The notes beneath the pieces are model-generated. The model was not told where the DNA came from. It searched no databases and worked only from the letters and a program-made list of their open reading frames with translations. Position numbers and translations under genes: made by a program. A stretch of 64,000 nt of DNA from Propionibacteriaceae bacterium (lineage in GTDB: Bacteria; Actinomycetota; Actinomycetes; Propionibacteriales; Propionibacteriaceae), in assembly GCA_031271975.1 (NCBI GenBank), contig JAISUR010000042.1, positions 1-64,000 on the forward strand, read 5' to 3'. Below are positions 17,291 to 26,048 of this stretch, piece by piece. Each line of letters starts with the position of its first letter. Position 1 is the first letter of the stretch.

Positions 17291-18190
17291 TCATCCCAGG
17301 TCGGCGAGGTGGGGAATCGCGGGGATGGCGCCGGGCTTTGTCACCGACTGGGCGCTCGCTTTGACGGCCAGCGATAACGCCTCGGCGACGGATTGGCCAC
17401 CGGCCAGGCCAGCCGCCAGGTAGCCCGTGAATGTGTCCCCAGCGCCCGTCGTGTCCACGGCCGCCACGGCGGGGGCGATCTGCTCGAAAAGCTGCTCGCG
17501 GGTGGCGGCCAGCGCTCCTCCGGCCCCCAGCGTGCAAACGACGACGTTCTGCAACCGGGTGGCCAACGCCGTGGCCAGGGTGGGCGCGTCCGCGTCGATA
17601 GACATGCCCAGCATGCCCGCCACCTCGATGAGCTCCCCGTAGTTGACCACCAGCACGTCGCTGACGGCAAGGAACGAGCGGGCCTGTTCCAACACCGGCG
17701 ACACGTTGAGCATGACGCGGGCGCCGCGGCGGTGGGCGGTGAAGATGGCGGCTTCGATGAGCGGGCCTGGCACTTCGAGCTGCAACAACACGAAATCCCC
17801 TGGGCCCAATTCGGCCAAGCCGCGATCCAAGTCCGCGGCCCCCAACTCGAAATTGGCGCCGGGCGCCACCACGATCTGATTTTCGCCGCGCTGGTCCACC
17901 ATCACGAACGCCGCGCCCGTCGGCTTGGGCGAAACCCGCACGCTGGCGGTGTCTACCCCGGACTCGCGCAACGCGGCCAGCAAGCGCTGGCCAGCCGTGT
18001 CTTCGCCGAGGGCGGCCACCATACGGGTGCGCGCGCCAGCCCGGGCGGCCGCCACCGCCTGATTGGCTCCTTTGCCGCCGGGGGCCAAGGCGTAATCCGT
18101 GCTCAGAACCGTCTGCCCGACACCGGGCAACTCAGGCATGGTAAGGCGGTGATCCAGGTTCGCGCTTCCGACGACGACGACTCCGCCCAT
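17291..18190 (-). CDS. rbsK: ribokinase
   Basis: A 299-residue PfkB-family sugar kinase that phosphorylates ribose at O5. It has the ribokinase N-terminus VVVVGSANLDHRLTMPELPG, PfkB signature 1 GGKGANQAVAAARAGA, and signature 2 DTTGAGDTFTGYLAAGLAGG containing the catalytic Asp. Length is normal for the family. The frame continues upstream, but ATG 18190 gives the correct N-terminus; TAGTCT, which overlaps the stop codon of metG, ends 7 bases before it and may give rbsK its own leaderless transcript. No ribose transporter is adjacent, so it may serve nucleoside salvage or the sugar importer at 3999-7714 (speculative). Confidence 0.92.
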   Translation of the reverse strand: MGGVVVVGSANLDHRLTMPELPGVGQTVLSTDYALAPGGKGANQAVAAARAGARTRMVAALGEDTAGQRLLAALRESGVDTASVRVSPKPTGAAFVMVDQRGENQIVVAPGANFELGAADLDRGLAELGPGDFVLLQLEVPGPLIEAAIFTAHRRGARVMLNVSPVLEQARSFLAVSDVLVVNYGELIEVAGMLGMSIDADAPTLATALATRLQNVVVCTLGAGGALAATREQLFEQIAPAVAAVDTTGAGDTFTGYLAAGLAGGQSVAEALSLAVKASAQSVTKPGAIPAIPHLADLG

Positions 18191-18200
18191 GGAATCAAGA

Positions 18201-19982
18201 CTAACCAACGGGGGCGAATGACGGCCCAGTCTCCCCCAGCGATTCGTCCAGTTTTCCGAAAAGCGGCGTCGGCTTGTCCAGCGGACGGCCGACGTCCAGC
18301 GGCTGCGAGGCCCAGATGGCGCCCTGATTCTCATAGTCGCCCATCAACACGGGATAGTCCGGACCGCCCGCCTCGGAAACCGTGCGAATCTCCGGCTGCG
18401 CCGCCCAGACGCCTTGCCCGCCGAGCAGCTCGTGCACCTTCTGGGCGGAGTGCGGAAGGAACGGCGTGAGCAGCGTGTTGGCGTCTTGGACGACCTGCAA
18501 GGCGACGTGCAGGATCGAATCGCGCCTTTCCGGCTCATCCTTCAGCTTCCAGGGCTCGGACTCGGAAATGTACTTGTTGGCCAGGCCCACCAGGCGCATC
18601 GCCTCGCCGATGGCCTGCTTGAAGCGGCAGCGCCGCAGCAGCGCACCCACCTCGTCGAAGGCGCGCTGGCTGGCGCCCAGCAACTCGCGGTCCGTGTCGG
18701 ACAAGAAGTTCGCGGCGGGGATCGCCCCACAGTTCTTGAAAGCCATCGAAATGGAGCGGTTCACCAGGTTGCCCCACTCGTTGGCCAGTTCGAAGTTGTT
18801 GCGGCGCACGAATTCGTCCCAAGTGAAATCGGTGTCTTGGCTCTCCGGCCCGGCGACCGCGATGAAATAGCGCAGCGCATCCGGCCCGAATTCGCGCAGG
18901 AAATCGCCGACGTAGATGACGTTCGACCGCGACGTGGAGAACTTGGAGCCGCTCATCGTCAAATACTCCGACGAGACCACCTCCGTCGGCAGGTTCAGAG
19001 TGCCGAACGTGCCCGGCTGGCCACCCAGCGAGCCTTGGCCGTTGTGGCCGAACAACATGGACGGCCAGATGACGGAGTGGAAGACGATGTTGTCCTTGCC
19101 CATGAAGTAGTAGGCCGACGAGTCCTGGCACCACCACTTCTTCCAAGCGTCCGCGTCACCGGAACGCCGCGCCCACTCCACCGACGCCGAAAGATACCCG
19201 ATCACCGCGTCGAACCAGACGTAAATGCGTTTCATCGGCTGGTCGCGCCAGCCGTCCAACGGGATCGGCACGCCCCAGTCCAGGTCGCGGGTGATGGCGC
19301 GGGGGCGCAGGTCTTTGAGCAGGTTCAGCGAGTACTTCAAAACGTTGGGCCGCCAATCGGACCGCGTCGCCAACCACGAGCCCAGCTGTTCGGCGAGGGC
19401 GGGCAAGTCCAGGAAGAACTGCTCTGATTCCACGAATTCGGGCTTCTCCCCGTTCACCTTGGAACGCGGGTTGATCAGGTCGATCGGATCGAGTTGGTTG
19501 CCGCAGTTGTCGCACTGGTCGCCGCGCGCGCCGTCGTAGCCGCAATGCGGGCAGGTGCCCTCGATGTAGCGGTCGGGCAGGGTGCGGCCGGTGGACGGGC
19601 TGATCGCCGACTGCTGCTTCTGGGCCACGATGTACCCGTTGCGGTACAGCGAGGTGAACATCTCCTGCACCACCCAATAGTGGTTCAGCGTCGTCGTGCG
19701 GGTGAACAAGTCGTAGGAGAGCCCCAGGCCGGCCAAGTCTTCCACGATGACGCGGTTGTACTTGTCGGCGAGCTGCCGGGCGGTGACGCCCTCGGCGTCG
19801 GCCTGCACCGAGATGGGCGTGCCGTGTTCGTCCGTTCCGGAGACCATCAACACGTCGTGCCCGGCCATGCGCATGTAGCGCGAGAAGACGTCCGAGGGGA
19901 CGCCGAAGCCGGAAACGTGTCCGATGTGCCGCGGTCCGTTGGCGTAAGGCCAAGCCACCGCCGTGAGAATGGTGTCAGGCAT
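18201..19982 (-). CDS. metG: methionyl-tRNA synthetase
   Basis: A 593-residue class I synthetase that charges initiator and elongator tRNA-Met. [20 protein letters not shown] holds the HIGH signature, a zinc knuckle with [18 protein letters not shown] lies near residues 140-160, and the KMSKS equivalent is [10 protein letters not shown] near 345. A helical anticodon-binding domain occupies the C-terminal third; there is no C-terminal EMAP/TRBP-like extension. The start is ATG 19982, with TATGAT ending 7 bases upstream; ATG 19994, four codons earlier, is the alternative. rbsK follows after 10 bases. Confidence 0.95.
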   Translation of the reverse strand: MPDTILTAVAWPYANGPRHIGHVSGFGVPSDVFSRYMRMAGHDVLMVSGTDEHGTPISVQADAEGVTARQLADKYNRVIVEDLAGLGLSYDLFTRTTTLNHYWVVQEMFTSLYRNGYIVAQKQQSAISPSTGRTLPDRYIEGTCPHCGYDGARGDQCDNCGNQLDPIDLINPRSKVNGEKPEFVESEQFFLDLPALAEQLGSWLATRSDWRPNVLKYSLNLLKDLRPRAITRDLDWGVPIPLDGWRDQPMKRIYVWFDAVIGYLSASVEWARRSGDADAWKKWWCQDSSAYYFMGKDNIVFHSVIWPSMLFGHNGQGSLGGQPGTFGTLNLPTEVVSSEYLTMSGSKFSTSRSNVIYVGDFLREFGPDALRYFIAVAGPESQDTDFTWDEFVRRNNFELANEWGNLVNRSISMAFKNCGAIPAANFLSDTDRELLGASQRAFDEVGALLRRCRFKQAIGEAMRLVGLANKYISESEPWKLKDEPERRDSILHVALQVVQDANTLLTPFLPHSAQKVHELLGGQGVWAAQPEIRTVSEAGGPDYPVLMGDYENQGAIWASQPLDVGRPLDKPTPLFGKLDESLGETGPSFAPVG

Positions 19983-20033
19983 AGGGGCAATCATAGTCCC
20001 GGACGGATCACACGACACACTCTTGTTACCACT

Positions 20034-20039
20034 AGGATG
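20034..20039 (+). promoter_or_regulatory. -10 element of first phosphate permease gene (leaderless)
   Basis: TAGGAT ends 6 bases before GTG 20046, so transcription would start at or next to the start codon. No ribosome-binding site is present. Confidence 0.5.
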
Positions 20040-20045
20040 TGACTC

Positions 20046-21227
20046 GTGACCTCTGTGTTCATCTTGATGGTCATCGTGGTACTAACCGCTTTGGCCTTTG
20101 ATTTCACAAATGGGTTTCACGACACAGCCAATGCGATGGCTACCTCCATCGCAACGAAAGCGCTGACGCCGAAGGCGGCAGTGACGCTGTGCGCAGTTTT
20201 GAATCTTGTCGGCGCGTTCCTCTCGGTAGAGGTGGCGCTGACCGTGACCACTGCCGTGATCCGAATACAGACCTCCACGGGTGGGGTGCGCCCCGAACTC
20301 GTCACGGACGGTGGTTTCAACATTTTGTTGATCCTCCTATCTGGACTCGCCGGCGCAATCATTTGGAACATCCTCACCTGGTTATGGGGTCTCCCGTCCA
20401 GTTCTTCGCATGCCCTTTTTGGGGCGTTGGTGGGCGCGACGATTGCCGGTCTCGGTTTTGAGCAAGTCAAGTGGCTCGGTGAAGGCGAGCATCTCGACGG
20501 CGTGATCGGAAAAGTCGTGCTGCCGGCGTTGGCTTCGCCGTTCATCGCCCTGGTGGTGTCCGCGATCGGCACCAAGGTGGTCTTCATGATCACCCGCGGT
20601 GTCACCGGCCGCTACCGCGACACCGGCTTCCGCTGGGGGCAGATCGGCACAGCTTCGCTGTTGTCGCTCTCGCACGGCACCAACGACGCACAGAAGACCA
20701 TGGGCATGGTGACGCTCGCGCTGATCGCCGCTGGGCAGTGGCACGACCTGGAGTCCATCCCGCTGTGGGTGAAGGTAGCCTGCGCTGTGGCCATCGCCGC
20801 CGGCACGTATATCGGCGGCTGGCGGATCATCCGCACGATGGGGCACGGCCTGGTGACGGTCTCCTCGCCGCAAGGTATGGCGGCCGAGGCGGCGTCCGCG
20901 GCGGTGATCCTGGCCTCCAGCCAGCTCGGCTTCGCCTTGTCGACCACGCACGTGGCCACGGGTTCCATCTTGGGCACGGGCATCGGCGTGGGCGCCAAGG
21001 TGCGCTGGTCCGTGGCCCGCAAGATGGTGTTCGCGTGGCTGACGACGCTGCCGGCGGCCGGGGCCGTGGGTGCGGTGATGTACTTCATCGGCCACCTCAT
21101 CGGCGGCGAAGCCGGGTCGTTCACCGTGTTTGCCTTGATCTGCCTGTCGGCGGGCGGCATGTACTGGCAGTCGCGCCGGAACAAGATCTCCCACGCCAAC
21201 GTCAACGAAGAGTGGAGCGAAGCATGA
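20046..21227 (+). CDS. pit: inorganic phosphate transporter, PiT family (copy 1)
   Basis: A 393-residue polytopic permease for low-affinity phosphate (metal-phosphate) uptake. Both PiT signature halves are present: [20 protein letters not shown] near the N-terminus and [20 protein letters not shown] after the central loop. About ten membrane segments are visible. The GTG start has no leader, consistent with the -10 box at 20034-20039. The stop overlaps the start of a small membrane-protein gene (ATGA, 21224-21227). A second PiT gene follows after that, so this is a tandem duplication. Confidence 0.93.
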   Translation: MTSVFILMVIVVLTALAFDFTNGFHDTANAMATSIATKALTPKAAVTLCAVLNLVGAFLSVEVALTVTTAVIRIQTSTGGVRPELVTDGGFNILLILLSGLAGAIIWNILTWLWGLPSSSSHALFGALVGATIAGLGFEQVKWLGEGEHLDGVIGKVVLPALASPFIALVVSAIGTKVVFMITRGVTGRYRDTGFRWGQIGTASLLSLSHGTNDAQKTMGMVTLALIAAGQWHDLESIPLWVKVACAVAIAAGTYIGGWRIIRTMGHGLVTVSSPQGMAAEAASAAVILASSQLGFALSTTHVATGSILGTGIGVGAKVRWSVARKMVFAWLTTLPAAGAVGAVMYFIGHLIGGEAGSFTVFALICLSAGGMYWQSRRNKISHANVNEEWSEA

Positions 21228-21532
21228 ACCAAGTACTGGCCGCATTGGACGCCTCCTGGCGGATCCTGCTCGTGGGCATCCTGCTCGGTTCGGGCCTCCC
21301 GGTCCTGTTCGCCCTCGGCGTGCGCGCGCTCGCGTGGGGTTCGGGCGGCGACGCCGAGGAACACCTGGCCAGCGAAGTCAACAAACCTTCGCTGACGGGC
21401 CGGCTCATCGCGTACACGATTTTCACCGTGGTCGTGCTGATGGTGCTGTGCGGCATCGGCTACATCGCCGCGCACGGCATGGGCATCCGGATCACCTTCG
21501 ACGGCATCGTCCCGGTCTTCAGCCAAAAGTAG
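21224..21532 (+). CDS. small membrane protein linked to PiT transporter
   Basis: A 102-residue protein with two hydrophobic segments (RILLVGILLGSGLPVLFALG and TIFTVVVLMVLCGIGYIAAHG) separated by a short charged loop containing GGDAEEHLASEVNKPSLTGR. I do not recognise a named domain. Its ATG overlaps the PiT stop by four bases, so the two proteins are probably made together, and it may be an accessory or regulatory subunit of the permease (inference from coupling only). Confidence 0.75.
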   Translation: MNQVLAALDASWRILLVGILLGSGLPVLFALGVRALAWGSGGDAEEHLASEVNKPSLTGRLIAYTIFTVVVLMVLCGIGYIAAHGMGIRITFDGIVPVFSQK

Positions 21533-21634
21533 CGCCACCTGGCACAGTGCTACGCCGCGTTGGGGAACTCGGCGCGCGCCCAGTTTTCCGAAACGGGTGT
21601 CCGGGGGCGCTGCGGGCTTAGTATTGTTTCCCCC

Positions 21635-22804
21635 GTGACTCCCGCGTTGGTACTGCTCATCGTCGTGTGTGTCACCGCCCTCGCTTTCGACTTCACCAAC
21701 GGCTTCCACGACACCGCCAACGCGATGGCCGCCGCCATAGCCACCGGGGCCCTCAAACCCCGCGCCGCCGTTACCTTGTGCGCCTCGCTGGACTTGGTCG
21801 GCGCGTTGATCTCGGTGGAAGTCGCCATCACGGTCACCAACCACGTGATCCGCATCCAAAACTCCGACGGCACTCCCATTCCCGCGCTGATGGCCGACGG
21901 CGGCATGCCGCTGTTGCAGATCCTCATCTCCGGACTGGCCGGGGCGGTCATCTGGAACGTGCTGACCTGGTTGTTCGGCCTGCCTTCGTCGTCGTCGCAC
22001 GCGCTTTTCGGCGGCTTGGTGGGCGCGACGATAGCGGCAGTCGGCCTGGACGGGGTTCGCTGGGTGGGCGAAGGAACCCACCTCGACGGCGTCGTGGGCA
22101 AAGTGATCCTGCCCGCGCTGGCTTCGCCCGTCATCGCGTGCATCGTGGCGGCGCTCAGCACCCGCGTCATCTTCAAGTTGATGCGGAACGTCCAAGAGAA
22201 GTACCGCGACGGGTTCTTCCGCAAAGCTCAGATCGGCTCCGCGTCGATGCTGGCGCTCTCCCATGGCACGAACGACGCGCAGAAAACCATGGGCGTCATC
22301 ACGCTGGCCCTGATCGCCAGCGGCAGTTGGACGGACACCACCGCGATCCCGCTGTGGGTGAAGCTGTCGTGCGCCATCGCGATCGCCTCCGGTACGTTCA
22401 CCGGCGGCTGGCGGATCATCCGCACCATGGGCAAGGGCCTGGTCGAAATCGCCCCGCCGCAGGGTTTCGCGGCTGAAGCCAGCTCAGCGACCGTCATCTT
22501 GGTCTCCTCCCAAATGGGCTTCGCGTTGTCCACCACACATGTGGCCACCGGCTCGATCCTGGGCACGGGCCTGGGCCGCCCCGGCGCCACTGTGCGGTGG
22601 TCGACCGCGGGCCGGATGGGCATCGCCTGGCTCATCACACTGCCCAGTTCGGGGGCCGTCGGGGCGCTCTGCTGGTTCATCTGCCACCTTGTCGGCGGGC
22701 TGGCCGGGGGGCTCACGGTCTTTGGGCTCATCGTCGCCGCCGCAGGCTACATTTTCCTGCACTCCCGCCGCAGCAAGGTAAGCCACCATAACGTCATGGA
22801 GTAA
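21635..22804 (+). CDS. pit: inorganic phosphate transporter, PiT family (copy 2)
   Basis: A 389-residue paralogue of the permease at 20046-21227, with the same two signatures ([20 protein letters not shown] and [20 protein letters not shown]) and very similar order throughout. GTG 21635 is chosen over the upstream opening at 21560 because the N-terminus then matches copy 1; TAGTAT at 21619-21624 is a plausible -10 ten bases upstream. Copy 2 has its own promoter and lacks the small partner protein. The two copies may differ in affinity, ion specificity or expression; sequence alone does not say. Confidence 0.93.
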   Translation: MTPALVLLIVVCVTALAFDFTNGFHDTANAMAAAIATGALKPRAAVTLCASLDLVGALISVEVAITVTNHVIRIQNSDGTPIPALMADGGMPLLQILISGLAGAVIWNVLTWLFGLPSSSSHALFGGLVGATIAAVGLDGVRWVGEGTHLDGVVGKVILPALASPVIACIVAALSTRVIFKLMRNVQEKYRDGFFRKAQIGSASMLALSHGTNDAQKTMGVITLALIASGSWTDTTAIPLWVKLSCAIAIASGTFTGGWRIIRTMGKGLVEIAPPQGFAAEASSATVILVSSQMGFALSTTHVATGSILGTGLGRPGATVRWSTAGRMGIAWLITLPSSGAVGALCWFICHLVGGLAGGLTVFGLIVAAAGYIFLHSRRSKVSHHNVME

Positions 22805-22817
22805 CGGCGCGGGCCAC

Positions 22818-22823
22818 TAACAT
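22818..22823 (+). promoter_or_regulatory. -10 element of the phospholipase D-like gene (leaderless)
   Basis: TAACAT ends 6 bases before GTG 22830. The spacing matches the leaderless pattern seen at many genes in this window. Confidence 0.45.
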
Positions 22824-22829
22824 TGGTGT

Positions 22830-24083
22830 GTGAAGAGGATCCTGGCGGCGGCCGCCGCTCTGGCGATGACCGGCTGCGGATTGGCTGCCCCCGCTCCCAC
22901 TTCGGAACCGACTTCGCCCACTCCCGCCGTTTCGACTCCGGCCGCATCCGGCGAACCCACACCCACCCAGACTCCTACCGCGACGCCCACACCCACATCC
23001 CAATACCCGCCCGCCGACGCGCCAGTGGCGGAGACCACGCAGGAGGTCATCTTTTCCGTGCCGTGGGGAAAGAACAAGTCGCAGATTCACGCCATTCCAG
23101 AGTCCGCGATCAAGATCATCAAAGGTGTGCCCAAGGGTGGGACGATCACTTTGTCGATGTTCAACATGACGTATCCCGGCTCGGCGAGCGCGCTGATAGC
23201 CGCCCACCGCCGCGGCGTCAATGTCCGCGTCCTGATCAACTACGAGTCGGGTGGCAAGCAGTACAAAGCGCTGGTGAAAGCCCTCGGGACGAACACCAAG
23301 AACCGCTCTTGGGTAAAGCACCGCGCGGGCAAGATCCGGATGCACTCGAAGTTCCTGCTGGCCAGCGAGTCCAACGGCAAGAAGCTGGTGGTGTGGACGG
23401 CCTCGGGAAACATGACCAAACGCGGTGTCGGCCAGGCCAACGACGCCTTGATCACGACTGGCGACAAGGCGCTGTACGACTTCCTCAACGACCAGTTCAC
23501 GCTGCTGCGCAAGGGCACCACGTCCAACAAGAAGCTGGGGCGTACCGCTGTCACCGCGACGTCAATCGTGCAGACGTATCCGATCGCGAACGGCGGCCCG
23601 GACAACGACCCCGTGCTGGACATGCTGAACGACGTCCAATGCGTCCACGGCGAGGAGAATACGATCGTCCGATTGGCGCAGCTATATCTGACCGACGAAC
23701 GCGGGTATCTGGTGGACCGCCTCCGGGAGTTGAAAGCTGAAGGCTGCGATGTGCGCATCATCGGCCACGAAGAGTGCTATTACCCGCCAGTGCCGGAAAA
23801 CCTCACGGCCGCCGGCGACGGCAAGATCAAGCTCTACTTTCTGAAGGGCTACGCCCTGCACAACAAGATCACGACGATCACCGGTTGGGACGCCGCCGGA
23901 GCGCCGCTGAAGATCGCCATGGTCGGCTCCCACAACCTGTCGCTGCGCGCGCTGACCTCCCACGAGGTCGGCACCAACGACGAGCTGTCGCTGATCATCT
24001 GGAACCCGGACCTGGTCGACCAGTACAACGACTATGTCGACGACGTGATCAAGAACCATTCCAAGGTTTACAAGAAGAAGTAG
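22830..24083 (+). CDS. phospholipase D-like lipoprotein
   Basis: A 417-residue exported protein. The signal peptide ends at lipobox Cys16 (LAMTGC), followed by a long Pro/Thr/Ser linker to ~residue 65. Two HKD-like half-sites follow: RMHSKFLLAS with a downstream TASGNMT, and ALHNKITTI with a downstream VGSHNLSLRAL. In both, the Asp of the classic HxKxxxxD motif is replaced (Ser or Thr), while His, Lys and Asn remain. The PLD fold covers phosphodiesterases, phosphatidyl transferases and nucleases. An outer-surface lipid or wall-polymer phosphodiesterase is plausible; the substrate is unknown. Confidence 0.82.
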   Translation: MKRILAAAAALAMTGCGLAAPAPTSEPTSPTPAVSTPAASGEPTPTQTPTATPTPTSQYPPADAPVAETTQEVIFSVPWGKNKSQIHAIPESAIKIIKGVPKGGTITLSMFNMTYPGSASALIAAHRRGVNVRVLINYESGGKQYKALVKALGTNTKNRSWVKHRAGKIRMHSKFLLASESNGKKLVVWTASGNMTKRGVGQANDALITTGDKALYDFLNDQFTLLRKGTTSNKKLGRTAVTATSIVQTYPIANGGPDNDPVLDMLNDVQCVHGEENTIVRLAQLYLTDERGYLVDRLRELKAEGCDVRIIGHEECYYPPVPENLTAAGDGKIKLYFLKGYALHNKITTITGWDAAGAPLKIAMVGSHNLSLRALTSHEVGTNDELSLIIWNPDLVDQYNDYVDDVIKNHSKVYKKK

Positions 24084-24141
24084 CGCAGGTGTGTTTGCGG
24101 GTTGTTGCCGCAAATCGGGTGGCGCGAAGCGTGTTAACGAT

Positions 24142-24660
24142 ATGACCAGCCAAGCGGTCGCGATTGCGGCCCCGATAACCGACTCGGTGTCCTTCACCGA
24201 GTTCGTAGCCACCCAATCCGGCAAACTGATCGGTTTTGCATACCTGTTGACGGGCGAGCGAGAGGATGCCCGCGACATCGTGCAAGACGTGTTGATCCGA
24301 CTGTATCCGCGCTGGCCGCGCATCGCGGCCACGGGCGATCCGGGAGCGTACGTGCGGCGCTGTATAGCCAACGCGAACGTCTCCGCCGCCCGGCGGCGCC
24401 GCAGGCGGATGCCGCCCACCACCGAAGTATCCGTCCCCGATAGCGCCGAGGCGACCGCGGCCCGCGACTGGGCCGTCCGGCTCTGCGCGGAATTGCCCAA
24501 GCGGCAGCGCATCGCGGTGGTGTTGCGAGTGCTGGAAGACCGCGAATTCGCAGAGATAGCCGAGATCTGCAACTGCTCTCAGGCCACCGCGCGTTCGCTC
24601 GTCTCCCGCGGGTTGGCCCGGCTTCGCGACCGCTTGGCGCAACGAAAGGAAATACGATGA
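24142..24660 (+). CDS. ECF sigma factor, SigE-family type
   Basis: A 172-residue extracytoplasmic-function sigma factor. Region 2 contains FAYLLTGEREDARDIVQDVLIRLY, a basic stretch ARRRRRRM follows in the linker, and region 4 has LCAELPKRQRIAVVLRVLED with the recognition helix around CNCSQATARSLVSRGLARLR. This outline is common among actinobacterial SigE-family sigma factors. ATG 24142 is preferred over the upstream opening at 24091 because it gives the normal N-terminus. The stop overlaps the next start (ATGA, 24657-24660), so a membrane protein is made with it and may be its anti-sigma factor. Confidence 0.88.
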   Translation: MTSQAVAIAAPITDSVSFTEFVATQSGKLIGFAYLLTGEREDARDIVQDVLIRLYPRWPRIAATGDPGAYVRRCIANANVSAARRRRRRMPPTTEVSVPDSAEATAARDWAVRLCAELPKRQRIAVVLRVLEDREFAEIAEICNCSQATARSLVSRGLARLRDRLAQRKEIR

Positions 24661-25961
24661 CCGACCAAGAACTGTTGACGGGCCTGCGCGAAGCCAGTTC
24701 GGGCTTTGCCGCGTTGGACGCCGCCGAGCTGGCCCGCGTGGGACGCCGCGAACACAACCGGCGCGTGGGAATCGCCGCGGGAGCCTCCACACTGGCGCTG
24801 GCGGTTGGCTTGGGCGCCGGCCTGCTCGCGCTGCCCACCCAGGTGGCCACCCCCGAACCTGCCCAGACCCAACCGGCGCAGACCCAGGCACCAGCCTGGT
24901 CCGTTGGCACATGGGAAGCGGTGGCGGCGCCGTTGGCCCAGCAGGACGGCGGCATCGGCGACCTGGTCTACGTCGACGGGACTTACCTGCTGCTCGGCGA
25001 CGACGGCTGCGCCGACCCCACCCGTGAAGAGACCTGCGACTTCAAAACCACGCTCGCCGGTTTTGACGGCTCCGTGTGGACGAAACTGGCAGACCCGCCC
25101 GCGGACAACCTGCGGTTCACGGCGAACGCCGTCATCTCCGACAAGCTGTTCTACGCTGGGTTGGCCGGCGCGGAGCAGATTTTCTGGAGCTATGACCTCT
25201 CCGACAACGCCTGGACCGAATTACCGCTGCCACCGATCGAGTTCGACTTCGAGTTCGGCACGACCCAACTGCTGGCGGCTGGGGAGAATCTGTACCTTTA
25301 CACGCCAACCAGCGATTACCTCTATGACGGCGCTTGGACCAAGCTGCCTGAAAACCCGCTGCTGCCCGAAATCACCGTGATCGAAGGCATGCCGCAGGCG
25401 GTCTACAGCTACCGCGAAGCCGCCTGGAACGGGAGCGAAATCGTCGTGTTCAGCAAGCAGCCGTACGAGCGGGCGATCACAGACGCGGAAATCGATGAGA
25501 TTACCTCATCCGGGCCAGTCTCGCCGGAAACCGAAGCCAAGGCGGGCAATCTCAAGGACGCGACCATCACCGGATTCTCGGCGTTGGGCTTCACCGCCTA
25601 TAACCCGGCCACCGGCACCTGGCGCACCCTGCAAACCGCCCTGCCCGACGCCGAGTTGGCGCTGTTCCCCAACCTGCTGGTCCGCGCCGGCACCACGGCG
25701 CAGGCCGAGTTGTATCGCCTGGACGCCGACAATCTGGTGCCGCTGGGGGCGCAGTGGCCCGCTGTCGCGCCGTTCGACTACAACGGGTCAATCATCACTG
25801 CCACCTTCGCGGAAGCCGAGGGCAATCTGCTGACCGCCGATGGCCAGGCGCTGGCACTGCCCGCGCTGCCGGGAACCGGGATGGCCGCCGCCACAGCCGC
25901 CGGCCCCGACAGCGTGCTTGCCGTCCGCGGCGGCGAAGCCTTCCGGCTCACGCTGCGGTAA
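24657..25961 (+). CDS. membrane-anchored propeller-like protein, possible anti-sigma factor
   Basis: A 434-residue protein coupled to the sigma factor by an ATGA overlap. Residues 1-35 are cytosolic (MTDQELLTGLREASSGFAAL...), residues ~36-60 form one membrane helix, and an Ala/Gln/Pro-rich linker leads to a ~360-residue outer domain with repeated WxxL and YDLSDNAWTELPLPP-like blades, resembling Kelch-type beta-propellers. I see no ZAS zinc motif (HxxxCxxC), so if it restrains the sigma factor it does so by an unusual short N-terminal segment. The outer propeller could be the signal sensor (inference). Confidence 0.7.
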   Translation: MTDQELLTGLREASSGFAALDAAELARVGRREHNRRVGIAAGASTLALAVGLGAGLLALPTQVATPEPAQTQPAQTQAPAWSVGTWEAVAAPLAQQDGGIGDLVYVDGTYLLLGDDGCADPTREETCDFKTTLAGFDGSVWTKLADPPADNLRFTANAVISDKLFYAGLAGAEQIFWSYDLSDNAWTELPLPPIEFDFEFGTTQLLAAGENLYLYTPTSDYLYDGAWTKLPENPLLPEITVIEGMPQAVYSYREAAWNGSEIVVFSKQPYERAITDAEIDEITSSGPVSPETEAKAGNLKDATITGFSALGFTAYNPATGTWRTLQTALPDAELALFPNLLVRAGTTAQAELYRLDADNLVPLGAQWPAVAPFDYNGSIITATFAEAEGNLLTADGQALALPALPGTGMAAATAAGPDSVLAVRGGEAFRLTLR

Positions 25962-25977
25962 ACCATCCGCCAAAACC

Positions 25978-26009
25978 AGGGGCGCGGCGCCACAAGGGGC
26001 CGCGCCCCT
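25978..26009. terminator. bidirectional hairpin between propeller-protein and HerA-like genes
   Basis: AGGGGCGCGGC (25978-25988) pairs perfectly with GCCGCGCCCCT (25999-26009), with a 10-base loop. It lies in the 87-base gap between converging genes. Confidence 0.7.
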
Positions 26010-26048
26010 AATGCCGTGCGGACGATGAACCCATCTGAAGAGTTTGCG

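Noticed and set aside
20612-22264. Minus-strand frame of 550 codons across the PiT genes
   Set aside because: Low-complexity His/Arg/Asp-rich translation; both PiT proteins on the plus strand carry full signatures.
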